Source: Prorocentrum cordatum
Taxonomy: Eukaryota; Sar; Dinophyceae; Prorocentrales; Prorocentraceae
NCBI GenBank assembly: GCA_963575745.1
Contig: CAUYUJ010006557.1
Location: 60,001-110,000 of the forward strand
Direction of reading: 5' to 3'
DNA length: 50,000 nucleotides
The position numbers and the translations under genes are program-made. Shown in pieces: positions 35,401 to 46,346 of this stretch; position 1 is the first letter of the stretch; each line of letters starts with the position of its first letter. The notes beneath the pieces are model-generated. The model saw only the letters and a list, made by a program, of their open reading frames with translations, was not told the DNA's origin and did not search any database.

Positions 35401-36842
35401 ACTCCCCCTCCTTCGCTTCACGTCTCCTTCTCCTCCTCCTCCTCCTCATCCATTATCCAGAGATGTGCGGGCCAGGTTCCCGAAGGGGGGCCCGCGTGGC
35501 TCCAGCTCTGAAGGCTCAGTGCTGCGGGTCCCCTGCTGGCCCTGGCAGTGCTGGGTTCCGAGGCCTTTGTTTAAACTACAAACACAGGGTTGCAAACGAG
35601 GACGATGAGGGGGAGGATGAGGATGAGGAGGGCGAAGGAGGAGGAGGAGGAGGAGGAGGGAGGGAGGGAGGGAGGGAGGGAGAAAGGAGGAGGAGGAGGA
35701 GGACAGGACAGGACACCCGCATAAAGGGGATCAACGTCAACACCTACGATGGTGCTGTGCGCGCTGAACCCAAGAGTCGTCAACGATGTTGGAATTAACC
35801 CTCCCTCCAAGCTCCCTCTTCATAGGCCCGTCAACGGTTCATGTCCATTGAAAAAACTTCCTCGTTCGAAACATCTGTTTGAAGACCCTGAAACATGCCA
35901 AAACACTTTTCTCGGGATTCCAATGCCACGGTTAAACCTGGGTATTGCGCCTTGACGAACCTGAATCGTGCCAAAACGACATTCCTGGTAATTCAACACA
36001 GCGCATCAGCGTAACTGTTGCGCCCGATCATCCTGAATCCTTTCAGACCACCATTTTTGGTACGCTGAAGATGGGAATCTGTGGAACTCTGGCAAATAGT
36101 GTAAACGAATGCGCGCGGCGCTAAGGCGAGAACAACATTTTGAAAACGACGTGCCCTCAATCCGTGAAACTCTTGTGAGCGCACGACGAACGACCCCCGC
36201 CCTCCACAGAAAGAACCTTAGAATAATGGGACCGTCAAACGAGGCGTGAACTGCAAGGCGAAACAGCCCGACGGTCAGCCAGCGACAACGCCGCGCAATT
36301 CAACGCGAACGGCGCGCTGCTGCTAATCTCGCTGGCGTTTGATGAACTTGGCGTTCCCTTTGCTGGCACGCTGTCAATGTCCAAAGTCACTGTGGATGTT
36401 CGCGCGCTCGTGCCAGGGCAAAAAACAGGGGGCACGTCGGCTCTTGGCGGCGCTGGCAAGAGCCCAGAACGGCGCCCGGAGCCCGTCCCGCACTGGCGCG
36501 CATCGAAAAGTTTAGGTCCACCCACAAACAAAGTTTAGACACCAAGCGAACGAAGCTGATGTAAACTCCATATACATTCGATCTTAACCAGAACCATCCA
36601 GCGCCCGATTCGCGCGCGCTCAGGTTCTAGCAGGCCCCAAGCCTTGACGAATTCACTGCTCCACTGAAGTAAGTGGACCACAGAAGGTTTGAGCGGGAAG
36701 TAGAGCGCCCACAACGCTGAACGAATTATGGGCAGTGAGAAATCTATGCGTATCAATCCGCATTATGGAAAACTTTCGGGAAAGATGGCTGCGTAGGGGG
36801 GCGGAGGCCTGATGAATCGGGTTCCCAGAAGGCGGCGTCTTG
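35401..36842. other. Anonymous stretch with purine tract
   Basis: A GGA/GGGA purine tract occupies about 35600-35712. At 35860-36060 the phrases CCTGAAACATGCCAAAACA and CCTGAATCGTGCCAAAACG recur at a spacing near 80 bp, suggesting a decayed tandem repeat. Around 36250-36530 both strands have an open frame of about 95-100 codons with no recognisable domain; I do not call a gene. Confidence 0.5.
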
Positions 36843-36937
36843 AGGGGTGACTTGGGGGGGTGGCTTTGGGGGGCGTCTTGGGGAGCCTGTTGGGGCGTGC
36901 CGTTGGTGTCGTCGTCATCGTCGCCTCTTGGGGCGCG

Positions 36938-36978
<41 letters not shown>

Positions 36979-37480
36979 TTCGTCGTCGTCGTTTCGTCGT
37001 CTTCGTCGTCGTCGTCGGTTCAAGAAGGCACTTGGGGCAATTTTGCGCGAAACGATCCGCGGATGGCCGCGAGAAGGCGACCAGCCATGCTCCCAATCAG
37101 CTTCCCAGACAACTCCCCTGTATCGCGATCGTACTTCGGAGCCTCTGGAGAACTCGGGCCCATGATGAACCATGTCCCAGGAAAGCTTTGTGGGAACATG
37201 ATGTGTTGGGGTGTGTTGGGGGGCCTCTTTTGCGTTCCCTGGGGGCCCCTTGAGGCCTCTTAGGGCTTCCTGAGGACCTACTGGGGGCATCTAGGGCCAG
37301 AGACATCGAAATATCGATTCGCGGTCCCCCTCTGGGCACCCTCTTGGGGTGCTACTGGGGCACACTTGGGTCGTCTGGAAGCCGTTTTGGGCCCTCTTCG
37401 GGGCCTCGTGGGCCGTCTTGGAGCGATCTGAAGGGCCTCCGAGGCGGCTTAAGTCACGCAGCGCCCAGAAGCCGCAACAG
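36843..37480 (-). repeat. Array fragment in inverse orientation, with (TCG)n tract
   Basis: Words such as GGGGCGTCTTGGGG, GAGGCCTCTTAGGG and GTGGGCCGTCTTGG are the reverse complement of the CCAAGA array. They lie at 36843-36900 and 37200-37480. A (GTC/TCG)n microsatellite occupies 36940-37020. The orientation is opposite to the main array. Confidence 0.75.
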
Positions 37481-37684
37481 CGACTCTCCCCCAAGGGGTT
37501 GGCAGTGCGGCGTAGGCCAAAGAATCTTCCCCCGCTGTCCAAACGCCAATGCCAACATGGCGTTAGAACCCACTGGGAAACCACCAAGCCTTCCTATGCC
37601 AACTGCACCCGGGCCTGCAGGGGGGGGGGGGCAGCTCTTCGCTTCTCCATGCAGTTGTCCTTCTCTTCCCTCCTCCCCCCCGAG
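37481..37684. other. Spacer between opposed array fragments
   Basis: Contains a run of twelve or so G near 37620 and no coding signal. Confidence 0.4.
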
Positions 37685-38190
37685 CTCACAAGACGGCCAA
37701 GACAGGCAGCCAAGGCCGCCAAGAGCCAAGATGGCCAACGATGCCTCCGAAACGGCCCAAGGTGGCTCCAAGGCCCAGAGTGGCCTCAAAACGGCCCACG
37801 ACGCCCCCAAAAAAGACCCAAGAGAGCCACAAGCTAACCCCCAGTAAAGCCCGACAAGGCGAATGCGAAAGTCTTCGGCGTCTTCACCTGTTCGGGCTCC
37901 CTTCTGCTCCAGACGGCCCTAAAGGTATCCACTACTATGGCCCCGAGACTGCACCAAAATTGCCCAAGAATCCTCCAAGACGGCCTCAAGGCAGCCCAGA
38001 AAGCCCCCTTACGGCGCAGGGCGGCCTTGGAGAGCCCATCGACGGCTCAAATACGGCCCATCGACGAGCGCAATAGACCCCCCAACTCAGACAGTCAAGA
38101 GGGCCCCAAGACGGCCCCAGAGAGCCTCAAACCATTGCAAGAGGCCCGAAAGTCCCCCACAACTGCCTCACGAAAGCCCCAGACGGCCAA
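37685..38190 (+). repeat. Array fragment in forward orientation
   Basis: CCAAGA-type words return (AAGATGGCCAACG, GGCCCAAGGTGGCTCCAAGG, AATCCTCCAAGACGGCC) in the orientation of the main array, but are more diverged and lack hairpin modules. Confidence 0.75.
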
Positions 38191-38279
38191 ACAGCCGCCC
38201 AACTGGGCTTCTGGGAAGCTCCTCAAGAAGAAAAGATGGAAGGTGACACGTGTGACGGCTGTCCTGTTCCTGCCTCCCC

Positions 38280-38485
38280 GCATCGTCATCGTCATCGTCA
38301 TCGCCATCGTCATCATCGTCAGCAGCAGAAGCGGCAGCAGCAGCAGCGACATCCGAATCAGCATCAGCATCAGCATCATCAGCATCATCATACTCATCAC
38401 CACCATCACCATCACCAACACCATCACCATCGCTATCAACAACTACATCATCATCATTGTCATCGTCGTCGTCGTCGCCTTCATG

Positions 38486-38522
<37 letters not shown>

Positions 38523-39205
38523 CCCTCCTCCTCCTCTTCATCATCAGCATCATCAGCATCGTCAGCACCATCACCAGCATCATCATCATCATCATCATCA
38601 TTATCAGCATCGGAATCATCACCATCATCAACATCATCTGCGTGATCGTCACCATCATCATGATCAAACTCCGCCTTCTGGTCCTTCTCCCCCTTGACCA
38701 TCATCGTCATCAACATCATCATCAGCATCGTCACCGTAGTCATCAACATCCTCAGCCTCGTCACCATCGTCATCATCATCCTCAGCGCCACCACCACCAT
38801 GTCCACCACTATCATCATGCCAGCCAGAACCATCATCATCATCACCACCATCAGGATCTGATCAACCCCACTCAACAACCCTTCCTCATCATCATAAGAT
38901 CACTCTCATCATCATCCTCCTTACACTAGTTCATCCTCGTTTCCTCCTCATCCTCCTCCTCCCCCTCGTCATAAGCATCCTCATCCTCATCCACATCCTC
39001 CTCTGCGTCCTCACCATCATCACACCCACCTTCATCAGCATCACCACCATCAGCATTGTCATCATCATCAGCATCATCACCAGCGTTATCGTGCCCATCT
39101 TCATGATAATTCCCCTCCTCTCATTATCGCCACCGCCATCTTCCCATCATCACGATCATCGTCATGATACCCTCGATGATGTTCTTTCATCATATCCGTC
39201 GTCAT
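38280..39205 (+). repeat. Long (CAT)n / (ATC)n compound microsatellite
   Basis: About 920 bp of CAT, CAG, CGT and CAC triplets with islands of other sequence after 38860. Translations are His, Ile/Ser or Asp/Met runs according to frame and strand. This is the second such tract in the window, after 13137-13500. Confidence 0.95.
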
Positions 39206-39224
39206 TCTCACCAGAAGACCGTGG

Positions 39225-39545
39225 GTGCCCTCTTGGGGGGGGGGGCTTGAAGGCATCTTAGAGGCCCCTCAAGGGCGTCTTCGAGGCAGCTTGGGAGCCT
39301 CTTGGGATCCTCCCGGGGGCTTCCTGGGGGCCTCTTGGGAGCCTCCTGGGGGCATCTTAGGGGCCTCTTGGGGCTTCCTGGGGACCTCTTGGGAGCCTCT
39401 GGGGCCGAAAGCTCGGAATTTGAATCTGGTTGTGCGCTCTCTTGGGTTGTCTTGGGGGCCTCTCGGGCCGTCTTGGGACCCTCTTGTTGTCGTCGGATGG
39501 GCCACTCGGACCGTCTTGGGGGCCTCTCGGGCCGTCTCGGGCCAA
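39225..39545 (-). repeat. Array fragment in inverse orientation
   Basis: Words like GGGGGCCTCTTGGGAGCC and GGGCCGTCTTGGG are the reverse complement of the array word. No hairpin module is included. It sits directly after the (CAT)n tract, as the (CAT)n tract at 13.1 kb directly follows the main array. Confidence 0.75.
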
Positions 39546-40233
39546 GGGCACGGCCAAGGCCTAGGCGCTGCATGGGCGCAGACTTAGAGAGTGTTCCCAC
39601 CAAGGGCTTCTTGGCGCGCTCCGCCAAGGACCTCCACGCACAGGGCAAGCTCTAGGCCACTGACGAGAGACGCCGAGGTGCTGCGTACCGAGTCTCGAGG
39701 CCGTAATTTAAGCAGAAAGCTCTTGCCAGAGCCAGTGGCGCACGAACGTTTTGAACCACCAGCCCTCCCGAAGAAAACAGCCACGCACGAGCGATTCCTA
39801 CTCCTTCCACCCTATTTTTAGACGAGGCCTGGGCACAACACGCAGCCCTGAGCTGAAAAAGCTTCAGCCTGAACTTGGACAACTTGAACTTCACCCCATC
39901 GTGCTTGCGCTCATCATACGTTCATCCTATCGTGTGCCGCGCGGATGAGGACGTCGCGCTGAGAGCGTGATGAACTCCGGCGCTTCTCAGTACGTATCAA
40001 ACACTGCGACCCCACCGACCACCTCCTCCCCCGTATTCTCCCTGAGAGAAGGGCGGCGCGGGGAAGAGGGGAGAGGGGGCGGGGGGAGGGGGCCGGAACA
40101 GATTGCGGAGTGCGGGCGGGCACTGCAGCGCGCCAAGGGGATGACAGAAGGGGATGACAGAAAAATCTGACGGAGGTGGAATGCAAAGGAACCCGAGGGG
40201 GCGGGGGGTAAGTGGAAATGAGAGGGAGGGGAT
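39546..40233. other. Anonymous non-coding stretch
   Basis: Mixed-composition sequence with a purine-rich GGGGAGGGGGC-type part near 40050-40105. No recognisable gene. Confidence 0.4.
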
Positions 40234-40396
40234 CTACAGTAGGAGCTCGACCACAAGAAACCTTCCACGAGAAACTCAACCCTGAGACCCCAGGACGTCC
40301 ATTGATTTTTAGTGTGGGAACGTCACGCTTTCCACAGCAAAACCATCGAAAAACCCAGAGAACAATGGAGGCAAGCAGGGTGTTCCTTGACATGGG
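40234..40396 (+). repeat. Dispersed repeat E, copy 1
   Basis: About 163 bp matching 41467-41636. Shared landmarks are CCACAAGAAA, CTGAGACCCCAGGACGTCCA, TTTCCACAGCAAAACC/CTTCCACAGCAAAACC and GGAGGCAAGCAGGGTGTT. Confidence 0.8.
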
Positions 40397-40620
40397 TTTC
40401 CCCTGCAGGGGGGAGGGGGGGGGGCGCGGGGGCAAGCAGGGGGAGTGAATGAGGAGAACCGTGGAGAGAGGGCCAGTGGGAAGGGCGAGGGGAGGAGGGC
40501 TCCACGCGGGAGCGGCCAGGGGGGTCAGGGCTAGAAATGCGCCTCTTCTTCGCACGCGCGCGGGGACGCGAGACTCCGCTGCAAATGAAAGCGCGCATCC
40601 AGCTGCTACTGTTCTGATCG

Positions 40621-40800
40621 GGATCTTCTCACCCGGGTCGATGCAGATCCGGGGCAATCAGGCCTTGCAAAATCCCGTAACATCCTGCAGGATCCTGCAC
40701 CCAAACCCGGGTCAATGCACCCCTGGCCCTGCAGAATCTTGCAAGAGCCAACGCTCTGACTGACCCCCGTTTGCATCGACCCTCGTCTCTTGAGCCCCGA
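40621..40800 (+). repeat. Dispersed repeat D, copy 2
   Basis: Second copy of the 35231-35400 repeat in the same orientation, with many substitutions. It begins GGATCTTCTCACCCGGGTC and ends near TTGAGCCCCGA. Confidence 0.8.
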
Positions 40801-41102
40801 TCTGAGGCGACAGCAAGTTGTCCGGCTCCAACAGGTTCGGAGAGACGGCATCGGTCACCTCAGGGGCTGCCGCGACGGAAGGAGGCAACCTATCATCCAA
40901 ATACGCCTCAAAGCACTGTTTCTCGTCATGGCCAGAGCCGAACACCCAGAACAGCTTCGGAATCGCATTCTTGCATCGCGCCCGGCCGTAGAAACGAGCT
41001 TCCCCCAGAAAGGAGGACCCCAACTGCACCCACACCGATCCTGGTCAAACCCACGAGCATCGAACTACCGTGCGCGGAATGAGGAACGGCAGGAGAGCCC
41101 AG

Positions 41103-41300
41103 AATCAAATCGGTAAGTCGGATCGGCGATTGAAGAGAATCGGATCGGCGGAAATCGGCAACCGAGTCAGGCAAAATCGAATCGGCGGAAATCGGCAGGC
41201 TAGTACGCGTCCAATAGAAAATCGGAGCCCAAATCGGAATCCGAAATCGAATCTAATCGGAATCGGCGAATCGAATCGACTCGAATCGGAGGAACCGAAA
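41103..41300 (+). repeat. Degenerate AATCGG/GATCGG short repeat
   Basis: The words AATCGG, AATCGA and GATCGG recur at irregular intervals through about 200 bp. It is a degenerate hexamer-like repeat and gives open frames on both strands. Confidence 0.75.
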
Positions 41301-41416
41301 CGAGCCATGGGGACGGAGGGGCTCTTCTGGCTACGGCGAGCCGCGGCCACGAACAAGTCCCCCCCCCAGCTCCGAGGACCAGCCCAAAGACCGGAGCCCC
41401 TCCCGAGCCCAGAATG

Positions 41417-41760
41417 GTCACTGCTTCAGCGTCCTGGCCGTGCACCGGCACCGATCCTGACGGGCTCTACAGCGGAGGCCCTACCACAAGAAAGCTTCCA
41501 CAAGAAACCCAAGCCTGAGACCCCAGGACGTCCATGGATTCCTGGCGTGGGGACGCCACGCCTTCCACAGCAAAACCCTCGAAACCCAAGAAACCCAGGG
41601 CACCCTGGAGGCAAGCAGGGTGTTTCTTGGCATGGGCACCCACTGTACTTCAGCATCTTGGCTGTGCACCCGCACCGATCCTGGCCAGCTCCAGTCTGGA
41701 TTCAGGACTGCCCTGGCCAGGATCGGTGCAGGAGTGTAGTTGGCGTCCCTCAGAAGCCAT
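41417..41760 (+). repeat. Repeat E copy 2 flanked by a short duplicate
   Basis: Repeat E copy 2 occupies 41467-41636. It is flanked by two similar ~40-bp phrases (TGCTTCAGCGTCCTGGCC near 41420, TACTTCAGCATCTTGGCT near 41645), each followed by CACCGATCCTG. The phrase CACCGATCCTGG also occurs near 41030, and its reverse complement near 41712. The flanking pair may mark a local duplication around repeat E. Confidence 0.65.
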
Positions 41761-41848
41761 GTGGGGCGACCCCTGTCCCCCGCAAGAGGGCCGAAGAGAA
41801 ATCGACACTCTCCTTGAGTCAAAGCAGAAAACCAGCGTAAGCGTAAAC

Positions 41849-42008
41849 ATAAACGTTCGGAGGTCCGCGCGATTTTCTTGGGGCGGCGCTGGACCCCCTC
41901 CCTGGCGCGCCGAGCGAGCCAGGGGCAGCGCCAGAGGCGCCGCCGAGGGGGCCCAGAGCCAGTCCAGGAAATCAACGCGGAATCGCGGAGCTCCGAAAAT
42001 GTATGGTT
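41849..42008 (+). mobile_element. Foldback element, family M, copy 1
   Basis: About 150 bp with ends CATAAACGTTCGGAGGTCCG and, reverse complemented, CATACATTTTCGGAGCTCCG. The centre is a GC-rich near-palindrome (CCCTCCCTGGCGCG … CAGGGGCAGCGCC). There is no coding capacity. Confidence 0.75.
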
Positions 42009-42152
42009 ACGCCGTCTGTCGTTGATTCATTCGACTCTGGTGGGCTGGTGGGCGGAGGATCCGTGAGGCGGGACCTCGGCCAAAGGTCGTTTAATGCGCC
42101 TTCGCCCAGGTCGTCCGCCCGCCACTCGGCGGCGCCCCGAGGGGGCAGGCGA

Positions 42153-42170
42153 GAGAAGGCATGCCTTCTC
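42153..42170. repeat. Perfect 18-bp palindrome
   Basis: GAGAAGGCATGCCTTCTC is self-complementary without a loop. The same GAGAAGGC word ends the palindromic family F at 43.2 and 48.5 kb. Confidence 0.8.
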
Positions 42171-42524
42171 AAAACGTAGCGGGCCTTCGGATAAAGATGA
42201 GAAGGCTTGATTGAAGGGGCCCCGGGACACACAAATAAATAGACTTTCGTGTTTTTGCTGATGTTGGTTTTCCCCTCCACTTCCAATACATCCCAATCTT
42301 TTACTGGGCATCGACGATGATTTGTGCCTGCGTGTTTTTGTTGTTCCAACCTGATGGTTGAAGGATCGTAGGCCCTCTGAGCCGTCTCGGAAGGCCCACC
42401 CCCTCTGCCTTTCCCCCCTGTTCGCGCCGACGTCGCCGCACGGTGCGTACTGTACCGAGCCTCCTCCTGCCGTTCTGCGGTGCTCCTTCCAGCTGCACGG
42501 TTTCCCCCGGGCCGTAGACGACCC

Positions 42525-42588
42525 GAGGAGGAGGAGGAGGAGGAGGAGGAGGAGGAGGAGGAGAAGGAGGAGGAGGGAGGAGGAGGAC
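42525..42588 (+). repeat. (GGA)n microsatellite
   Basis: About 60 bp of GAG/GGA repeats with one AAG variant. Confidence 0.95.
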
Positions 42589-42770
42589 GGGTAGCCTAAG
42601 CCCTTCGGAGAAACCCTCCACTCCCAGCTTGGCCAGATGCCCGTCTGGGAGTCTGTCTTGGCGTCCCCGCCCGAGCTTCAAAACGCTGCAGGGTCTCGGC
42701 GCCGACGCAGGCGCCTTCCCAGGTTTGCCCAACGCCGTCAGGAGAACGATCAGAAACTACATACACATAG

Positions 42771-42896
42771 ATGTTTGGGAGCTCCGCGCGGATTTGTTGG
42801 ATCAGCGCTGGGCACCCCTCCCTGGCGCGCTCCGCGCCGGAGGCGCTGCCTGAGAGGACCAGCGCAGACCCAAGGAATCCGCGCAGAGCTCCAAGC
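42771..42896 (+). mobile_element. Foldback element, family M, copy 2
   Basis: About 125 bp. The left end GGGAGCTCCGCGCGGATTTG pairs with the right end GGAATCCGCGCAGAGCTCC. The centre holds CCCTCCCTGGCGCGC as in copy 1. Non-coding. Confidence 0.8.
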
Positions 42897-43238
42897 GCTC
42901 ACTTCTGCGCAGTTTGTACGCAGACCGCCACTCCCTGGGCCTCCCCCCGGGGCGCGTTCCGACCAGCATCTCGAGGAACGTGGCGACGACCCTCCAGGGC
43001 GATCAGTGGCGCCGGTGCCTCTTCCTGCTCCGGGTTGCTTCGTTTTTGAGCCTCCCAAGGGGTCGCCCAACGCCGCGCGTCTCGCCTGCGCGCTCCTGGG
43101 CTGCCCCCACCCCCCAACCAGACGGCGAGGCGCGAAGGCGCGGTCATCGACTTCTATTCTGCCTCGGGGGCTCCAACGGGGAGGTCGATAAAGGATAAGC
43201 GTGAGGGGATGGGCGCGGATGATCGGCGAGGGTAATCA

Positions 43239-43409
43239 GGGGGAAAGTGAGAAGGGGCAGGCCTTCTCGGAAGGCGGCGGGGCTTCTCAGAAGCCCTCCA
43301 GTCTTCTGAGAGGTTGTTCGTGTCTTCGGGGAAGGCTCAGAAACCGTCAGAGAAGTCCGGAGGCCTTCCCAACTTTCTGAGAAGGAGTGCCCCCTCTCAC
43401 TTGCCCCCC
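43239..43409. mobile_element. Palindromic element, family F, copy 1
   Basis: About 170 bp with ends GGGGGAAAGTGAGAAGGGG and CCCCCTCTCACTTGCCCCCC in inverse relation. The interior is filled with CTTCTGAGAAG-type words. It aligns best with 48511-48666 when reverse complemented, and shares GAAGACAC and CTTCTGAGAAG. Non-coding. Confidence 0.65.
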
Positions 43410-43517
43410 GGCTCGCCGCCGAGCGCAAGTGGGGGAGGTTTCTGTTGACCTCGACGGCTACGTGCCCCAGGCAGAAGCACCTAAGGTGAGGGGAGGACTC
43501 TGACGAAGGGGAACGAT

Positions 43518-43695
43518 TAGGGGGGACTGGCTCAGGGGAGGAACCATTGACTTGAAATCGGCGATACATCGCCAGTAGATCGGCGGTCGGGCCCCAACTC
43601 GCCCAGGATCTGGGCGAGTTGGGCCCCCAGGCTCCGAGCGGCGAGGAATGGGTGATTGGGGGTCGATGCTTCCTCCCCTGAGCCAGCCCCCCCTG
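43518..43695. mobile_element. Long inverted-repeat element, family G, copy 1
   Basis: Arms 43520-43547 (GGGGGGACTGGCTCAGGGG…) and 43668-43693 (…CCCCTGAGCCAGCCCCCC) are near-perfect inverted repeats. The core is a perfect 14-bp hairpin at 43593-43623 (CCCAACTCGCCCAG, loop GAT). An extreme cruciform-capable structure with no coding capacity. Confidence 0.8.
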
Positions 43696-43791
43696 TCTCG
43701 GAGCGGGGCGACTTAAGACAACAACAACTCAAAATCGGTCCCTCCCGGGATCCACACGCACAAGTTTCCAAAGCTGCATCTATAGCCAGGC

Positions 43792-43958
43792 TTAGGTCGG
43801 GCACGTCCTCCTACAGGCGGGTTCTGGGAGAAAAATCAAAACATAGCAAAACAAGAAACAGAAAACAACCAGGATCAACCAAAGCACAAACCATCGCCAC
43901 CAGACTGTTGTCCACTATTCTTGCATGTTCCTCCTGCAGAGGGACATGCCCGACACAC
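43792..43958 (+). mobile_element. Small inverted-repeat element, family T, copy 2
   Basis: 167 bp beginning TTAGGTCGGGCACGTCC and ending GGGACATGCCCGAC, where the terminal TTAA has become ACAC. The centre is longer than in copies 1 and 3. I see no clear 8-bp target duplication, so this is probably an older copy. Confidence 0.75.
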
Positions 43959-44980
43959 ACCCAGCCGTGGCGACCGGGGGGGGCCGCCCGAAGACATCCT
44001 CGGACTGCTGTCGCCCCCGAGGCCCCGTGTGGTGCCATCGGACGGCGGTCCCGAGGAGGCCGGGCCCGACGAGCCCAGGCCCAGGCGCGGAGCCCCCGTG
44101 CGGGTGGCAACGGGGGGCGCCCCAGACTCGGAAGCTGGGCGAGGGCTGGCAGATCCGTGGCTGCTACACGCGGCACCCTCGGAAGAAGAAAACACGTTCC
44201 TGGAGTAAAGAACTCAACGCGCCAAATAGTAAACGGGCTGCTTCCCGGAGGAACAGCAACAATTTCCCGGAGCTCCGTTTTAGGAGCCACGGTTTTGCCA
44301 GCCTTCGCCTGGCTTCTGATATTGGGGGGTGACCCAAGTGGGGGTTGAAGGAGGGCCCCAAGGGAGCCCTCCTCTTCACCCCCATTTCTGTCAACCCCCA
44401 CTGCCGCAAGCCCGAGCCTCGTCGGCCTTGGCGGAGCTCCGCCTCGAGAGCCGTGTCCTGGGGCTCTGCCTCCTCCTCCTCGTCCTCCTCCTCCTTTTGA
44501 CGATAGGCAAACTTGGACGTGCGATCGTTGCGTTCGTATGGCGAATACATCAGTCAGCGTGGACCCCAAACAGCGTGTTCTAGCATACTTTGCGGTGCAT
44601 TCCACGTGTTGCAATCTATTTGGTGCAGTCGATGTGGTGCAATATATGTGGTGCAATATATTCAGCACAAACGCAAATCAATGTAAAGCTGGGAATGGCA
44701 GTGAATGCGCATCAATGAAAACAAGTGCCACGCAATGCACAGAAAATAATGCATTCAGTCTTGCCTAGGGCAGAACAGCATCCCGCAAGAACACGAGACT
44801 CTCCGTCGGCCAAAACACACACAGAACATCCACGGGTACCCTCCCCAAGGTGCACAATATAATCCACGAATAACACGTAACATTAGGGTGCCCTCCCCTA
44901 AACCGACCTCCATCTTATACCTCGGTCCGACTGTATCAATCTGATGCACTGCGAGATAACACAGCAACGCAGGCCCAAAT
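43959..44980. other. Anonymous non-coding stretch
   Basis: Contains an imperfect palindrome near 44335-44400 (TGGGGGTTGA … TCAACCCCCA) and an AT-richer patch at 44580-44760 with repeated GTGGTGCAATATAT-like words. No gene is recognisable. Confidence 0.45.
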
Positions 44981-45155
44981 GGCGACGGGGCGGTGACGGC
45001 GGACACATAGCCGCCAGACCGACGGGTAGGCCCAGCGCGACGGGGCGGCGACGGCAACCACATAGCCGCCAGACCGACGAGCAGGCCCAGAGGACAGGTG
45101 GCGACGAGGCGGCGACGGCAACCACATGACCGCAAAACCCGACGGGCAGGCTCAG
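44981..45155 (+). repeat. ~55-bp tandem repeat, three copies
   Basis: GGCGACGGGGCGG… begins near 44982, 45037 and 45101. Each copy contains CACATAGCCGCCAGACCGACG or a variant and ends in AGGCCCAG/AGGCTCAG. Confidence 0.85.
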
Positions 45156-45852
45156 TTCCTTAGAAAAGAAATGAGAACCCCTGAGTGCAAGCACTGTTTG
45201 TGGAGCAAGAGGCGCCGATGCAATGTGACCGATTTCGGCACGGAGACCAACACATCAGACTCCTCCTCCTCCAGCTGTCTCCAGAATGTTCCTAGACTCT
45301 GTATCCGATTCTTCAGACGTGCTGATAGGTTTTTTGTTCAGCTGCCAGCCCTGGGCGGGCAAGAGTGCACAGAGAATGCACACGATTTGACATCGCAGGG
45401 GCCTGAGTGAGCATATCCGCAAAAGTCAATCACATTTGCTGAACTCATGCTCTGGCCATTTGCTGATCCGCCGCCGCCCCCTCCCCCTCCCCTGTCATCC
45501 AGGAGTGATGGCGTAATCCATAGGATCTGGTTTGAAGAGCTGCCACCAATCGAAGCCTGGCTGGCGTCGATGGACCTTCCTTCGTGCCGGTTGCGCGTCC
45601 GCTTCCCCCGCCCTCCCTTCCCCTCCTCCCCCTCAGGAGGAGGAGGCGGAGGAGGCAGGAGAAACGAACCTCCAACCAAGGGAGGGCTGGGAAATGAGCC
45701 TCACCCTCCCCGGATCTCCGACATCGTGCTCTTCTCACCGCGTGGACTCCCAGAGGCCCAGACGCACCGCCCTTCCACACCCCCTGAGACTCAACACTGC
45801 GACACAAGACGCAGCATCGCGGGAATCATGACCAGAGCCCTAGACCCTAGAC
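45156..45852. other. Anonymous non-coding stretch
   Basis: No recognisable gene, RNA or mobile element. It has short pyrimidine-rich runs near 45470-45500 and 45605-45640. Confidence 0.4.
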
Positions 45853-46000
45853 TTAGGTCGGGCATGTCCTCCTACAAGCGGATTTAGGGCGAAAAATAAA
45901 GAAGAGTGAAGTAATGCACCCAAAATGTGTAAAATAGTCAAAAAATCGTCCCCAGACTATTTCTGAATTTTCCTCCTGTAGAGGGACGTAAACGACTTAA
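45853..46000 (+). mobile_element. Small inverted-repeat element, family T, copy 3
   Basis: 148 bp, TTAGGTCGGGCATGTCC to GGACGTAAACGACTTAA. Both sides carry CCCTAGAC (45845-45852 and 46001-46008), a perfect 8-bp target duplication. The length equals that of copy 1. The interior is AT-rich and non-coding. Confidence 0.85.
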
Positions 46001-46346
46001 CCCTAGACCCCATCCAGGACCGACCTGTGCGGGTCCTGGGCCCCGAAGCAAGAACAACGCCGCCTGGTGCGACAGAGATTGCAGAGCCCGGATCCCAGGA
46101 TCCTCTTCGTCTGCCTGGGCATCCCTCCGATCCGAACCCTTCACGAACATTGCTAACTGCAGGCGGGGTCGCCGGAGGGATGGTGACGATGTCCCAGACC
46201 GCCGCGGCTCCGCAGAGCAACGTGACGATCCAAGTGGCCTGCCGCACATTGTCTCTGATGGGGTCCGAGACCTTCTTGTCAGTGTCTCCACGCCTCAGGT
46301 ACTCTCATCGGGCCAGTTGGTAGAAGCAACAGCAAATTAATCATCA
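46001..46346. other. Anonymous non-coding stretch
   Basis: No recognisable gene or repeat apart from the target duplication at its left edge. Confidence 0.4.

Noticed and set aside
36247-36537. Host exon at about 36.25-36.53 kb
   Set aside because: Both strands are open for about 95-100 codons with no recognisable domain, and the + frame has no in-frame start; evidence is insufficient.
38168-38929. His-rich or Asp-rich proteins over 38.2-38.9 kb
   Set aside because: Same reason: translation of a compound triplet microsatellite in several frames.
42358-43191. Overlapping frames around the (GGA)n tract and foldback copy 2
   Set aside because: Open in several frames and passing through a microsatellite and a MITE without any domain.
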